Positions 1 through 9,089 of a stretch of 55,214 nt of DNA are shown in pieces (position 1 is the stretch's first letter; each line of letters starts with the position of its first letter). A program made the translations under genes and the position numbers. The stretch covers positions 1 to 55,214 of the IMG/VR virus record IMGVR_UViG_3300040960_000562; one strand, 5' to 3'. The DNA comes from a virus. Under the pieces are notes generated by a model. It was given only the letters and a program-made list of their open reading frames with translations. It had not been told where the DNA came from and did no database searches.

Positions 1-83
1 CCGTTCGCTTGCATTGGTTCAGCAGGCGCAGCGTTTTGTGTTACTACGTTTTCCATTTCCTGTAAGTTGCTATCAGCGGACAT
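1..83 (-). CDS. gp22: Prohead core scaffold protein, N-terminal fragment
   Basis: Only the first 27 codons are present; the gene leaves the window at base 1. It starts at ATG 83 and reads MSADSNLQEMENVV, followed by a short Ala/Gln stretch and PAEPM. That opening is the pattern I associate with cyanophage gp22. The position directly after gp21 matches T4 order (20-67-68-21-22-23). gp22 forms the internal core around which the major capsid protein assembles and is later degraded by the gp21 protease. A late promoter TATAAATA lies 33 nt upstream. No strong Shine-Dalgarno sequence is visible. The call rests on context plus a short N-terminus. Confidence 0.7.
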   Translation of the reverse strand, partial: MSADSNLQEMENVVTQNAAPAEPMQAN

Positions 84-116
84 TTTTCTTTGATTAACTT
101 TGGTATAATCTATATT

Positions 117-124
117 TATTTATA
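117..124 (-). promoter_or_regulatory. T4-type late promoter for gp22
   Basis: Exact TATAAATA on the minus strand, in the gap between the gp21 stop and the gp22 start at 83. It matches the sigma55-type late promoter of T4-like phages. Confidence 0.75.
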
Positions 125-126
125 AA

Positions 127-777
127 TCAGAGATTTGATAAGAAATCGTTAAAGAGTTGCAGCTTATGCTCCTCAAGCATTCTCTGATCTACAAGAGTAT
201 TAATTCTCTTTTGAGTTCTCTCTGCGAGTTGCTCACGAAGGATACCACCTTCCCAAACCCACTCTTTTCCTTCCATGATTCCATTAACAAAAGCATCAGG
301 AGCGGAAGGATCGGCAACGATATCAGCAGCAGTTGCTAACTGGAAATCTTCACCAACAATCTTATGACCCTCATTGGTCATGCGGAGTGAACCAACACCA
401 CGAGAAGAAACACCGAGTGAAACGCCAGACTCTAAAAGAGACTTGGCAATCTTACCCATTGGGGTCTCAAGAATCTGTGCCTTACCTTTAAAGTTGTTAC
501 CTTCTTGAGTCAAACAAGTAATCTTGTGTGAAACGCGGTCAAGGTTAACAGTAGGACCATCGGGGTGACCGAGCTCACCAAGAGCACGACCCTTAGCAAC
601 GAAGTTCTCGTTATAACGATTTACCTCACGGGCAAGGGTGTCAATAGGATACATTCTCCCATTGCGGTTCTTGATTTCTCCCTGAAGAAATACACCTTCG
701 ATGTATAACCTCTTATTAGGACCTTTTCCTTCGGTGATAATGTTAACGTTTGAAATTTCTTCTGTGATGAGTTTCAT
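127..777 (-). CDS. gp21: Prohead core protease
   Basis: This 216-residue protein has the length of T4 gp21 (about 212). gp21 is the serine protease inside the prohead that cleaves scaffold, capsid and internal proteins after (L/I)xE motifs before DNA packaging. Visible family features are the YIEGVFLQGEIKNRNGRMYP opening, the GELGHPDG segment with likely catalytic His71, and GVSLGVSSRG with likely catalytic Ser at 124 or 125. The N-terminus LITEEIS contains an LxE-type site that could be self-cleaved. It lies between the portal region and gp22 as in T4. The start is ATG 777, 5 nt after the stop of the 89-residue gene upstream. The C-terminal third is the usual variable tail. Confidence 0.93.
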   Translation of the reverse strand: MKLITEEISNVNIITEGKGPNKRLYIEGVFLQGEIKNRNGRMYPIDTLAREVNRYNENFVAKGRALGELGHPDGPTVNLDRVSHKITCLTQEGNNFKGKAQILETPMGKIAKSLLESGVSLGVSSRGVGSLRMTNEGHKIVGEDFQLATAADIVADPSAPDAFVNGIMEGKEWVWEGGILREQLAERTQKRINTLVDQRMLEEHKLQLFNDFLSNL

Positions 778-781
778 TTGT

Positions 782-1051
782 TTATGCGGTAAATCCTACT
801 TTTGCACCCTTAACAGTGTCAGCACTAGCAAATACACAATATGTTGGTTGCTTCTCAAGATACTCAACGGAATTTGGGGGCATGGTCATAGAACCAATTC
901 CAGTTCCACTTTGCGTCTCAACAACAGTAACCAGTGCAGCACTTGTAGAGTTATTAACAAGACGAACAACAGTAGCATTAGTAAAACTAGTTGCAGTTCC
1001 TGTTGTAATTGGCAGATTTATTTCATCCGCCAAGAGCAAAGTTCTTGCCAT
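782..1051 (-). CDS. Conserved small head-region protein, unknown function
   Basis: This 89-residue protein is rich in Thr, Val and Ala and probably all beta. It reads MARTLLLADEINLPITTGTA and ends VKGAKVGFTA. Similar short proteins occur beside gp20/gp21 in marine T4-like phages. The start ATG (1051-1049) overlaps the stop of the previous gene as TAATG, so it is translationally coupled. Its place in the T4 67/68 interval and its late context suggest a head component, possibly a minor core or decoration protein. That role is inference only. Confidence 0.8.
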   Translation of the reverse strand: MARTLLLADEINLPITTGTATSFTNATVVRLVNNSTSAALVTVVETQSGTGIGSMTMPPNSVEYLEKQPTYCVFASADTVKGAKVGFTA

Positions 1052-1233
1052 TATTCTTGATCCTCTTGTGGTTCTTGTTCAGTTTCATATTCACCACCAA
1101 ACATTGATCCTGCTACAATGGGTCTAGCAGCATCAATTCTTTCAGCAGCTTTTGCGAATAGAGCACCTTTGATAGCATCAGAAACATCCGATGCTTTTGC
1201 ATCTGTCGCAATCAAGTCGATAATATTATCCAT
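1051..1233 (-). CDS. Small prohead-region protein (gp67-like by position)
   Basis: This 60-residue acidic protein has a helical N-terminal half (MDNIIDLIATDAKASDVSDA) with a conserved-looking RIDAARPIVAGSMFGG segment and a very acidic tail of E, Q and D. It sits immediately after the portal gene, where T4 has the core protein gp67 (80 residues, also acidic at its end). I recognise the type from cyanophages but cannot prove homology to gp67. An exact late promoter TATAAATA lies 27 nt upstream, and its stop is coupled to the next gene. Confidence 0.8.
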   Translation of the reverse strand: MDNIIDLIATDAKASDVSDAIKGALFAKAAERIDAARPIVAGSMFGGEYETEQEPQEDQE

Positions 1234-1259
1234 GAAAAGTTATAGTGTTATATATTCTA

Positions 1260-1267
1260 TATTTATA
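1260..1267 (-). promoter_or_regulatory. T4-type late promoter
   Basis: Exact TATAAATA on the minus strand, overlapping the end of gp20 and 27 nt upstream of ATG 1233. It probably drives the small head genes, gp21 and onward. Confidence 0.75.
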
Positions 1268-2939
1268 TCTCTGCCTTTTTGGTGTCTTTTTGCATCTGAG
1301 CATCAGTTTCAGAAGCATCTACCTCTTCATCTGTAACTGGTGCTCCTAGATCACCACCTTCCTGTGGTAGTGGTTCTCCTGTAATAGGATCAACCATAGA
1401 TGGGTCAGGCAGAATACCCTTAGCGATCTCATCTTCAATTTGCATATCGATTTCGTTGATCTCAGCATCAGTCTGTCTGAGGATCTTCTTACGAACGTAT
1501 TCTGTTGAGAAATACTTACCAATATAAGGTTCGATAGTGGCAAGGTTTCCGAGTCTACCCTGAAGCATTTCTGACTCTTTCAGTTCGGCAAACTGGTTAT
1601 CATACAAGAAGTCATACTGAATATGGTCAGACATGATCTCCCAGTCTTCGGGAGTAACAATGTTCTTGAGGATAAGTTGAGTTCTCAGCATGTCATTAAA
1701 CATCTGAGCAAAACGCTTTCTCAAACGACCAACAAACTTAGCAAACTTAAGTTCGTCTCTCAGAATCTCAGAAGAACGACCAAGGTTAAAACCACCATCA
1801 GCAGCAATTCTTGACTCAGGAACTCCAAGTGCTCTATAGAGTTTCTTTTGGAAATACTCAATATCAGCAAGTTCGCCAAGGTTTTGTCCACCAGGAAGTG
1901 TGGTGATCTCTGTTCCTCTACCACCTTCACGGCGAGGTAACCAGAAGTCTTCCATCATAGACATGAACTTACGGTCATCACGGATTTCTCCAGTTGATGC
2001 GTCATAAGCAAGTTTATTTCTGTAGCGAGACATAACCTCTTTGAGGTATTGCTCTGCTTTTACCTTAGGAAGGTTACCAACGTCAATATAGAAAATACGA
2101 CGCTCAGGTGCTCTGGACAAACGATAGATAACCAGAGAGTCCTCAATCATTCTGAGTTGATTGAGTGCTTTGATTGCCTTGTGAAGATATGAAAGAACTG
2201 TTCCTTTGTTTCTATCTACAAGACCAGAACTACAATAAACAACAGAGTCCTTAGCAATCTTTATACTCTTTGATTTAGTATTACCTGCAGCACCAAATGA
2301 AGCACTTGGGTAGTTTGGTTTTGGTGTGTAAACAAAATACTCTTCAATTTGTGGTTCTAAAACTTGTTCGCCGTTATTTTTTCCACCTACTACGGCATTA
2401 GCAATAGCAAGACCACGCTTGTCTTCTTTCTTTTCTTGGCGGACAAACTTCATTTTCATTGGATCAATATATCTCAGGTCTTGGATACCTGCCTGAGGAT
2501 TCTTGATATCAATGACTTTTAGATAGTATACTCTTCCGTCAACATACCAGTTTCTAAAAATTTCATGGCACTTCTTATCGAAGTCCATTATTTCTTTAAG
2601 ATATTTAAACTCGTCTCTGATTACTTGCTTAAGTCTCTCACTAGCATTGAGGTTTGATAACTCAATTTCTACGGGAGAGTCATAAAGATCGCTAACGATA
2701 GCTTCATTTACAACATCTTCGATGGCACCATCACATTCAGGATGAAGTGCCATCTCACGATATCTTTTAATCAAATCATGCTCAGTTCTATAGACTCCCT
2801 CAATATCGAGGTAGTGACCATAAAAACCACTGCTAATATAGTTATCAACCCCGTCCTCATTGGTTTGAGGGACGGGGGAAATAACTGAGGGTGGTTTACT
2901 TTGGTCGCCGTCAATAGAGAAACCAAAAAGTCTTGCCAT
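1263..2939 (-). CDS. gp20: Portal vertex protein
   Basis: This 558-residue protein compares with T4 gp20 at 524. The dodecameric portal at the unique head vertex initiates prohead assembly, is the channel for DNA packaging and docks the neck. Family segments include YRTEHDLIKRYREMALHPEC, VDGRVYYLKVID, LRYIDPMKMKFVRQ, APERRIFYIDVGNLPK and the FWLPRREGGRGTEI region. The acidic C-terminal tail (DEEVDASETDAQ) is common in cyanophage homologues. It follows gp19 and precedes the gp67-like gene as in T4. ATG 2939 is the first in-frame start and agrees with the family N-terminus. Confidence 0.96.
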   Translation of the reverse strand: MARLFGFSIDGDQSKPPSVISPVPQTNEDGVDNYISSGFYGHYLDIEGVYRTEHDLIKRYREMALHPECDGAIEDVVNEAIVSDLYDSPVEIELSNLNASERLKQVIRDEFKYLKEIMDFDKKCHEIFRNWYVDGRVYYLKVIDIKNPQAGIQDLRYIDPMKMKFVRQEKKEDKRGLAIANAVVGGKNNGEQVLEPQIEEYFVYTPKPNYPSASFGAAGNTKSKSIKIAKDSVVYCSSGLVDRNKGTVLSYLHKAIKALNQLRMIEDSLVIYRLSRAPERRIFYIDVGNLPKVKAEQYLKEVMSRYRNKLAYDASTGEIRDDRKFMSMMEDFWLPRREGGRGTEITTLPGGQNLGELADIEYFQKKLYRALGVPESRIAADGGFNLGRSSEILRDELKFAKFVGRLRKRFAQMFNDMLRTQLILKNIVTPEDWEIMSDHIQYDFLYDNQFAELKESEMLQGRLGNLATIEPYIGKYFSTEYVRKKILRQTDAEINEIDMQIEDEIAKGILPDPSMVDPITGEPLPQEGGDLGAPVTDEEVDASETDAQMQKDTKKAEI

Positions 2940-2964
2940 CGTATAACTGTTTGCTTATTATTGA

Positions 2965-2972
2965 CTATTTAG
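2965..2972 (-). promoter_or_regulatory. Weak late-promoter-like sequence upstream of gp20
   Basis: CTAAATAG on the minus strand in the gp19-gp20 gap. It preserves the TAAATA core but lacks the leading TA of TATAAATA. It is 26 nt upstream of ATG 2939. Confidence 0.3.
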
Positions 2973-3568
2973 TTAATGTCTTCACCGCCAGCATTAGCAG
3001 CATTACCTCTAACTGCTTCCCACCAGAGAACCTGAAGTTCGACAGTGAACTCTTGGATCTGACCAGTGCTATCGTATGATAGGTCAATAGGAGCAACTTG
3101 AGTTGGGAAAACATCATAGAAATGATACTTTCTCAGAGTTCCGCCGTTGCGATCAAGTTGGTAGATGTAAGCATCTGCCTGATAATCTGCTGGGTTGGTT
3201 AGACCAGTGTTATCAGATACTCTGTTTACAGTATTCATCCACTTTTCGAAAGCAGAACGAATAGCGAAGTCGGTATCGTTGATAACTGTGATAGTCCAGG
3301 TATCAAAGGTTCTGTCTCCAGCAACTTTGAGGATCCTTCCTCTGAAAGGAACCTCAATAGGAGCAACGTTTGACGCTGGAAGGTTTGCTGCCTTAACAAG
3401 GAAACGTGCCTTGTTAAGGATATCGTTTAAACCCTCAACTTCTACTGAACCTGGGAATGAAAGCTCAACCTCAAAGAGGTTTGAGCGAGCACCGCCACCA
3501 GTTAGCTTACTCTTAAAATCAGTAATCTTTCTTAGTGGGGGTGGATTGAGTTGATTTCTGGTTGCCAT
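2969..3568 (-). CDS. gp19: Tail tube protein
   Basis: This 199-residue protein compares with T4 gp19 at 163. It polymerises into the inner tail tube. The sequence has the gp19 pattern: an N-terminal LNPPLRKITDFKS segment, NLFEVELSFP, AANLPASNVAPIEVPFRGR, the DRTFDTWTITVINDTDFAIR core and ending LQVLWWEAVRG. It lies between sheath and portal as in T4. The start at 3568 is well separated from the sheath stop. The extra length at the C-terminus is usual for marine relatives. Confidence 0.94.
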   Translation of the reverse strand: MATRNQLNPPPLRKITDFKSKLTGGGARSNLFEVELSFPGSVEVEGLNDILNKARFLVKAANLPASNVAPIEVPFRGRILKVAGDRTFDTWTITVINDTDFAIRSAFEKWMNTVNRVSDNTGLTNPADYQADAYIYQLDRNGGTLRKYHFYDVFPTQVAPIDLSYDSTGQIQEFTVELQVLWWEAVRGNAANAGGEDIN

Positions 3569-3605
3569 TTTTGTGTGCCTCTAAGGTTGATTAATAAAGT
3601 AAATA

Positions 3606-5792
3606 TCAGATGTTACCGATGACTTCCGAGAAGGAAACCCCAGTTCTGGTAGCAACGAAGGTCAGACCAATGAAGTTGATCGATCTGTTTGGTTTGATAT
3701 AGATGTCAGCGACAAACTCATTGTTGTCGATAACAGCAGCAGTGTTATTTGTTTCATCACAAATAACAACGTAGTCAAAGATGCCTCTCTTGGCTTGGAC
3801 ATCGCGGAGGAATGGTTCGACGATGTTGACAAAGTTGGTTCTCGTGATCTCGTCGTTGAATTCGAAGAGTTGGTCTCTAGCGGCAGCAGCGATTGCTTGC
3901 TCCAGGTAGATGAACAGGCGACGAACGTTGATTCTATCGAAGGCAGAAGACTTGGCGAAACCAGTCTTATCACCGAACAGAACGATGCCATCACCAGGCG
4001 AGAAGATAACAGGGTTGATTCTATTGGAATACAACTTATCTCTCTGAACCTTGCTTGGGTTGTAGGTCAACTTAACTGCGTTCAGGATAGCACCTCTAGC
4101 AGTTCCAGCAGGTGAGAACCATGGGAAGTTGTTGAGGTCGTTTCTAGCACACAGACCAGCAATATCACCATTTAGTGGGATATAGCGGAAGGAGTCAGAG
4201 AATCTATCGTAGGTGTACTTATAACCACTATCAAATACAGCGTAAGACGATGAAGTGATAGGAGCATAGAAACTCAGAACGTTATCAGTGATATCGGAGT
4301 CTGAGTTAACGGTTACAGAACCAACAGCACTATCGTTAAGGAACGCTAGTCTGTATGGTGAGATGAATGCGATAGCATCTTGTCTCGTTTCTGCTACAGA
4401 GATGAGTTTGTTAGCAAGTGCTTGGGCAGTTTCCTTGCCATAGTTTGCCGAACCCATCAGCAGGAAGTCAACATCGTAGTTATCGGTATTCTCGAAGAGA
4501 GCGTAACCAGAGGATAGTTTTGCTAGGGTTGAGGTCAGAGCACCTGAAGAGGTGAGGTCTGTACCATCATCATAGTTCTTACCACCACCGAGAGTGTAGG
4601 TGTTAGAACCAGAAGCAGCGAAGTTAACTCCATCGGCATCTTGGTCCCAACCTACATCGCTAGCGAGGGTGAATCCGCTACTGTATGCAGTGGTAACAAT
4701 ACCAGCAGGAGCAGCACCACCAAATACGTTAGTGGAGACGTTATAGAGATACTTTCTCCAGTATGCGGTAGAACCTACAGAGTACTCAGCATCCTTTGCC
4801 TTAGAAAGAGCAAGGTGCTTCTCAAGAATGGTTCCAGCGTTTCCGCTTACAGTTCCTTTGTCGTCGATAACAACAACATGGAGTTCGTCGAATCTTGAGT
4901 TTCTAGCAGCAGCGTAGGAAGAAGTGCCAGGTCTATCAACCAGGGTGTTCCAAGCAATGGTTGTTCCAGTAGACAGAGAAATGCTCTGCTGATCGAACCA
5001 GTCTTGTCTTGAGGTATATGCTGTCTGACCTACTGCCGTTGTCTGACCAGTGGTGTGGATAGCAACCGAACCAGATGCTGAGAAAGCATAAACACCAGCA
5101 GGTTGGTAGTCAACTGAAGTCTCTGTTCCAGCAGCGGATACGTGAGACAGAACTTTAACCTGAAGTGAATATGGTGAGGAAGAAGTTCCAGAACCACTGA
5201 TGCCAGTGATGATACCTTTCAGGTGACCATCCAGAGTGCTGGTAGAACCAGAACCAGGAAGTGTTGATGAAATTGCCTGAGTGATACCATAACCAACTGC
5301 GATAGTTGGAACTGTTCCGCTTGTCTGAACACCAGCAATGATTTGGTCTGCCTTGGCGTCGATAGTCGCAACTCTAACACCATTCGCCCAAGAACCTGGG
5401 TTTCTAGCAGCAAAAGTAACGCCGCTAATAGTGTTTTCCTGATAACCGAGTTGTCCGTAGTGCTCAGTACTCTTGATCTTGATGCTTGATGCTGAACCGA
5501 CGAAAGCATTGGTAAGAGCATTATCGTCTGCTCTTACTACTTGAAGATCGCCACCATACGCCAGGTATGATGAAGCAACCATCCAGTGCTCATAATGCTT
5601 ATCGGTATTGTATGGCTCACCGAAATTCTTCAGTAGGTCGGCTTCATCACCAACAAGAACAGGTACATCGACTGGTCCCTTTGCGAATGGGGCAACCAAG
5701 GCACCAACAGCACCACTGGTAGCATCGACTCTACCAACAGTGAGGTCAACCTCTCTTACTACAATTCCAGGAGATGCTAAATTTAGCGGCAT
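3606..5792 (-). CDS. gp18: Contractile tail sheath protein
   Basis: This 728-residue protein compares with T4 gp18 at 659. It forms the contractile outer tube. Diagnostic parts are the N-terminal SPGIVVREVDLT, DVPVLVGDEADLLKNFG, and the conserved C-terminal sheath domain with RDKLYSNRINPVIFSPGDGI, LFGDKTG, INVRRLFIYLEQAI, RDQLFEFNDEITR and ending GLTFVATRTGVSFSEVIGNI. The middle (about 150-400) is the variable protruding region. A strong AAGGAGA precedes the start codon. A late-promoter variant AATAAATA lies 35 nt upstream. The gene is monocistronic-looking but is followed closely by gp19. Confidence 0.96.
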   Translation of the reverse strand: MPLNLASPGIVVREVDLTVGRVDATSGAVGALVAPFAKGPVDVPVLVGDEADLLKNFGEPYNTDKHYEHWMVASSYLAYGGDLQVVRADDNALTNAFVGSASSIKIKSTEHYGQLGYQENTISGVTFAARNPGSWANGVRVATIDAKADQIIAGVQTSGTVPTIAVGYGITQAISSTLPGSGSTSTLDGHLKGIITGISGSGTSSSPYSLQVKVLSHVSAAGTETSVDYQPAGVYAFSASGSVAIHTTGQTTAVGQTAYTSRQDWFDQQSISLSTGTTIAWNTLVDRPGTSSYAAARNSRFDELHVVVIDDKGTVSGNAGTILEKHLALSKAKDAEYSVGSTAYWRKYLYNVSTNVFGGAAPAGIVTTAYSSGFTLASDVGWDQDADGVNFAASGSNTYTLGGGKNYDDGTDLTSSGALTSTLAKLSSGYALFENTDNYDVDFLLMGSANYGKETAQALANKLISVAETRQDAIAFISPYRLAFLNDSAVGSVTVNSDSDITDNVLSFYAPITSSSYAVFDSGYKYTYDRFSDSFRYIPLNGDIAGLCARNDLNNFPWFSPAGTARGAILNAVKLTYNPSKVQRDKLYSNRINPVIFSPGDGIVLFGDKTGFAKSSAFDRINVRRLFIYLEQAIAAAARDQLFEFNDEITRTNFVNIVEPFLRDVQAKRGIFDYVVICDETNNTAAVIDNNEFVADIYIKPNRSINFIGLTFVATRTGVSFSEVIGNI

Positions 5793-5827
5793 CTTCTATT
5801 CTCCTTAGTCCAGAATTATTCTGAAAT

Positions 5828-5835
5828 TATTTATT
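5828..5835 (-). promoter_or_regulatory. Late promoter variant for gp18
   Basis: AATAAATA on the minus strand, one base off TATAAATA, 35 nt upstream of ATG 5792 and followed by an AAGGAGA ribosome site. Confidence 0.5.
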
Positions 5836-5874
5836 AAAAAATGTAGTTTGGATGGGGAAACCGTGCGTGAACCA

Positions 5875-6105
5875 CTACCAGTCAGGATATTCCCACATTT
5901 CTGAGGACTTTGACTTCTTCTTATTTGACAGAATTCTCTTTTTAGTACACTCTTTACACTCATAAGAATAGGCAGAAGGTAAAGCACCCCTGCCTTTTCT
6001 AGTTAGATAAAAGTCATCTATTAAGTTTTTAATTTCACCACAAACTCTACATCTTCTATCAAATAAGAGTATGTGTTCTAAGTTTATCTGATCTTCTAAG
6101 TCCAT
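5875..6105 (-). CDS. Small Cys4 zinc-ribbon-like protein
   Basis: This 76-residue basic protein carries two CxxC knuckles (Cys19/22 and Cys50/53) separated by a 27-residue helical segment, then a Lys-rich tail. The spacing suggests a treble-clef or zinc-ribbon fold like that found next to HNH nucleases, but no HNH motif is present. I chose ATG 6105, which overlaps the gp17 stop as TAATG, instead of the GTG at 6120. Inserted between terminase and sheath, it could be a DNA-binding accessory or the remnant of a homing endonuclease. Function unknown. Confidence 0.75.
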   Translation of the reverse strand: MDLEDQINLEHILLFDRRCRVCGEIKNLIDDFYLTRKGRGALPSAYSYECKECTKKRILSNKKKSKSSEMWEYPDW

Positions 6106-7748
6106 TAGTAATAGTCCCACATATAAGACCTATCACCATATTCATCAGTATGCCATCTATCTCCAGACTCATCAACGAATGTACTTTCATCAAGACCATC
6201 TAAGATAAAACCAAATGGTGCCATGTCTTGTTCTATCTGGTTTCTTTGTTCTTCATAAATTCTCTTACGGATATCATTATCCGTCATCTCTTTAAAATAC
6301 TCTTGAGCAACTAACCAAGCAAAGATAACTAGACACATTGCTAGGTCATCATTACATCCTTCTTCTGCCTCAAAAGAATTATGACGCTGGGCAAAAGTCG
6401 TAAGTTCTGATATAATGTCATAGTCAACAGTCAGTAACTTATCGTCTTCTAAGAAAGTCTTTAAGTTAGAACACCCCAACTTCTTTACCGCAGCAGTCAT
6501 CCTCACACCCATCTGTGACTTCTTGCCAGAGAAACCGTGTCCAACCACTTGCCCAGCACGACCCCTCATTGCTGCCATCAGCATATTTTCATATTCCAAG
6601 TCATAGTGTAAGATATTAGCAACTTGCTCACCAATATCATTAACTTCAATTAGCAACCAAGCGTTATTATATCCCTTAGCAGTCTCGTGAATAATATTTG
6701 GGAATAGCATAGGTTTAATTTCATTATTCCTATACTTTGCTACTACCTTGTATGGAAACTGAGTAATATCAAAAACAATGAATGCAGAATAGTCGTTACC
6801 TAAACCACGGGCAACGTCAACTGTTATCAAATAGTTATGTTCTTCTCTACACTTTTCATAAATGTCTAAACCGGCATTTCTTTGTATTGGATTTTCGTAT
6901 ACAAGATTCCTAAGTTTTGCTGGGTTAATGAGAGTGTTTACCGAACCTAAGAACTCACACTCAAACTCAACCTTAAACTGTTGCTCCGAAGTGTTGGCAA
7001 TGGTCTGTTCCTTCCATGCCTCATCACGACCAGGAACTTCGGACCAATGAACATCAGTTGGAGTATATTCATTCTTACCTCTCTCCGCATCATGCCACAT
7101 GCGGTAGAAGTGGTTCATACCACGAGGGGTAGAAACGATAATTACCTTTGTGCTCTGTCCAGAAGAAATAGTAGGATAAACAGAGGCAAAGAAGTCATCA
7201 GCAATGTGATTCGGGATGAACGCGAACTCGTCAAGAAAGATGACATTATAGGATCCGCCTCGGACAGCAGATGAAGAAGTAGAGTTAGACGAAATCTTGG
7301 AGCCATTTTCGAGTTCTAAACTACCTTTGTTCCATGATATAATACCCTGTTGCATCCACTTTGGCAAGTTTTCGTATGCAAGTTGTAACCTACCTAGAAG
7401 ATCTCTTGCCGTTGACGCCTTGTTTGCTAGGATGGCGATGTTAACATTATCGTTAAAAACAGCGTAGTGCAGAAGATATGATACACAAGTAGTAGACTTA
7501 CCAGTCTGACGTGGCATCTTACAAATATTAAATCTGTTATCATGGAAATTCTGGATAAGTTTTTCCTGAAACGGATACATGCTGAAAGGTACTAGACCAT
7601 GGTCAAGAGACACAATCTTGATATAGTTTCTGGCAAAATATACGGGGTCTTCTTTACACTTCAAGAATTCAAGGATTTGCTCCTCTGTAAACTCAATTTG
7701 TGTATTTGCCTTCTTAAGGTTTGGGTTACCTAAGTAAACTTCACTCAT
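6105..7748 (-). CDS. gp17: Terminase large subunit (ATPase-nuclease)
   Basis: This 547-residue protein is the DNA packaging motor and headful nuclease. The Walker A motif MPRQTGKST is at residues 78-86. The Walker B motif NVIFLDEF with the following catalytic Glu is near 168-175, and SSGQSTKVIIVSTPRGMNHFY is the coupling motif. The C-terminal RNase H-like nuclease has acidic sites in YLITVDVARGLGNDYSAF and near the end in EEGCNDDLAMCLVIFAW. A GGAG sequence precedes the start. It ends with TAA overlapping the next ATG. Slightly shorter than T4 gp17 (610), as usual in cyanophages. Confidence 0.97.
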   Translation of the reverse strand: MSEVYLGNPNLKKANTQIEFTEEQILEFLKCKEDPVYFARNYIKIVSLDHGLVPFSMYPFQEKLIQNFHDNRFNICKMPRQTGKSTTCVSYLLHYAVFNDNVNIAILANKASTARDLLGRLQLAYENLPKWMQQGIISWNKGSLELENGSKISSNSTSSSAVRGGSYNVIFLDEFAFIPNHIADDFFASVYPTISSGQSTKVIIVSTPRGMNHFYRMWHDAERGKNEYTPTDVHWSEVPGRDEAWKEQTIANTSEQQFKVEFECEFLGSVNTLINPAKLRNLVYENPIQRNAGLDIYEKCREEHNYLITVDVARGLGNDYSAFIVFDITQFPYKVVAKYRNNEIKPMLFPNIIHETAKGYNNAWLLIEVNDIGEQVANILHYDLEYENMLMAAMRGRAGQVVGHGFSGKKSQMGVRMTAAVKKLGCSNLKTFLEDDKLLTVDYDIISELTTFAQRHNSFEAEEGCNDDLAMCLVIFAWLVAQEYFKEMTDNDIRKRIYEEQRNQIEQDMAPFGFILDGLDESTFVDESGDRWHTDEYGDRSYMWDYY

Positions 7749-7768
7749 AATAAATCTCCAATTAATAA

Positions 7769-9085
7769 TTACCTACTAATTTCTTCCCAGTCCATTGAAG
7801 CATAAACTTCTTCACTACTTGATATTGGAGATGCTGCGACAACAAGTGTTAGTTCACGAGGAGTTCCAGTTAATCTATTTCTTTCTAACTGGAACTTGAA
7901 TAGTGCTTCCTTAAGAATATCAATTGATGGAGAACCTTGATTTGCTGAATTAAAAAATCCAGATGCTAATATTCTACCTCCAGTTATGCCAGTTCCGTCC
8001 AGTTTGTACTCAACTGCACTATCATTACCAGCACTTGCCCAGGTTCCTCCAGTAGTAGTTCCTGATGCTCTCACCTGCCAATTGTAATTAATTCCATTAT
8101 TAACACCCATCAAAGAAAGAGCAGTCATGATTACAATAGCATCTAAACGATCTGGAGATGATTTTAATCTTATACTAACTACTGGATAAAAAGTTCCAGC
8201 AACGGACATACTATATGGTGATGTAATTGGTGTTCCTACAGCTTGCTGTAATCCACGCAACTCATAACCACCTTCGGAAATTACAGTAGAACAAACTTGT
8301 TTGAGAGTGCTGCTACTTGTGGTAATACCTGTATTGGTAATCTCATATCTTAGAGGAAGTGATGCTGTTGTAATATAAGTTGATTCAATTAAGTTTGCGT
8401 GGTGGAATGAATGGCAATGAATCATTACTCCATTAATTACAAATCCCATTCTGACTGTACCAAGTCCTAACCACTCAATATCCATCCAAAGAATTTGTGC
8501 TTTGGTTTTATCTAAAGTAATTCCAGAAACTCCAGTACCATCTAACTTATCAACATTCCAATTTTCTTGTGCTACTCTTGTTTCAGTACCAGTAGATAAA
8601 CTTCTCTCAACAAAATATGCTGTTGTTCCATCAATCTCAAAATACATTCCATTATCAGCACCAAAATATCCTATTCTCTGTCTTAGATTTTCTTTTGGTG
8701 GCTCTGGGACAAATGTATTTAAAGTAAGTAAGGATTTGCCTGGTTGGTATGAAAATACTTTTGTAGTCTCTCTAATTACTGAATCACCACTTTCAGTTCC
8801 AATTCCGATATTGATTAAACCTTGAGAAGTTACAATTCCAACTGTAGAACCAGTTCCTACAATCAAATTATCCCAAAGATTATTGTCTTTATATCTGTGA
8901 GAACTATCAAATAGAGTAAGAGGTTGAGATATTCTCATCCTCCCAAAAGCATCTCCTCCTACAGCTCCAGTACCAGCAACACCACAGTTTCCAATGTTGC
9001 CATATCTGTCGGCACACATGAAAACTTCATGGAGAGTTCTCTCCTGGTTTAGATAATCTTGTGTTTGTTTATTCCACTGAGCCAT
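7769..9085 (-). CDS. Virion structural protein, probable (unknown role)
   Basis: This 438-residue protein starts MAQWNKQTQDYLNQERTLHE and contains GDAFGRMRISQPLTLFDS, GTTAYFVERSL and several long beta-rich segments including VRMGFVINGVMIHCHSFHHA. I know this type as an uncharacterised structural protein in marine T4-like phages, located near the terminase. It has no T4 counterpart. The late operon context supports a virion role such as head decoration or tail accessory. It follows the 108-residue gene by 4 nt and precedes gp17 by 20 nt. Confidence 0.8.
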   Translation of the reverse strand: MAQWNKQTQDYLNQERTLHEVFMCADRYGNIGNCGVAGTGAVGGDAFGRMRISQPLTLFDSSHRYKDNNLWDNLIVGTGSTVGIVTSQGLINIGIGTESGDSVIRETTKVFSYQPGKSLLTLNTFVPEPPKENLRQRIGYFGADNGMYFEIDGTTAYFVERSLSTGTETRVAQENWNVDKLDGTGVSGITLDKTKAQILWMDIEWLGLGTVRMGFVINGVMIHCHSFHHANLIESTYITTASLPLRYEITNTGITTSSSTLKQVCSTVISEGGYELRGLQQAVGTPITSPYSMSVAGTFYPVVSIRLKSSPDRLDAIVIMTALSLMGVNNGINYNWQVRASGTTTGGTWASAGNDSAVEYKLDGTGITGGRILASGFFNSANQGSPSIDILKEALFKFQLERNRLTGTPRELTLVVAASPISSSEEVYASMDWEEISR

Positions 9086-9089
9086 AATT

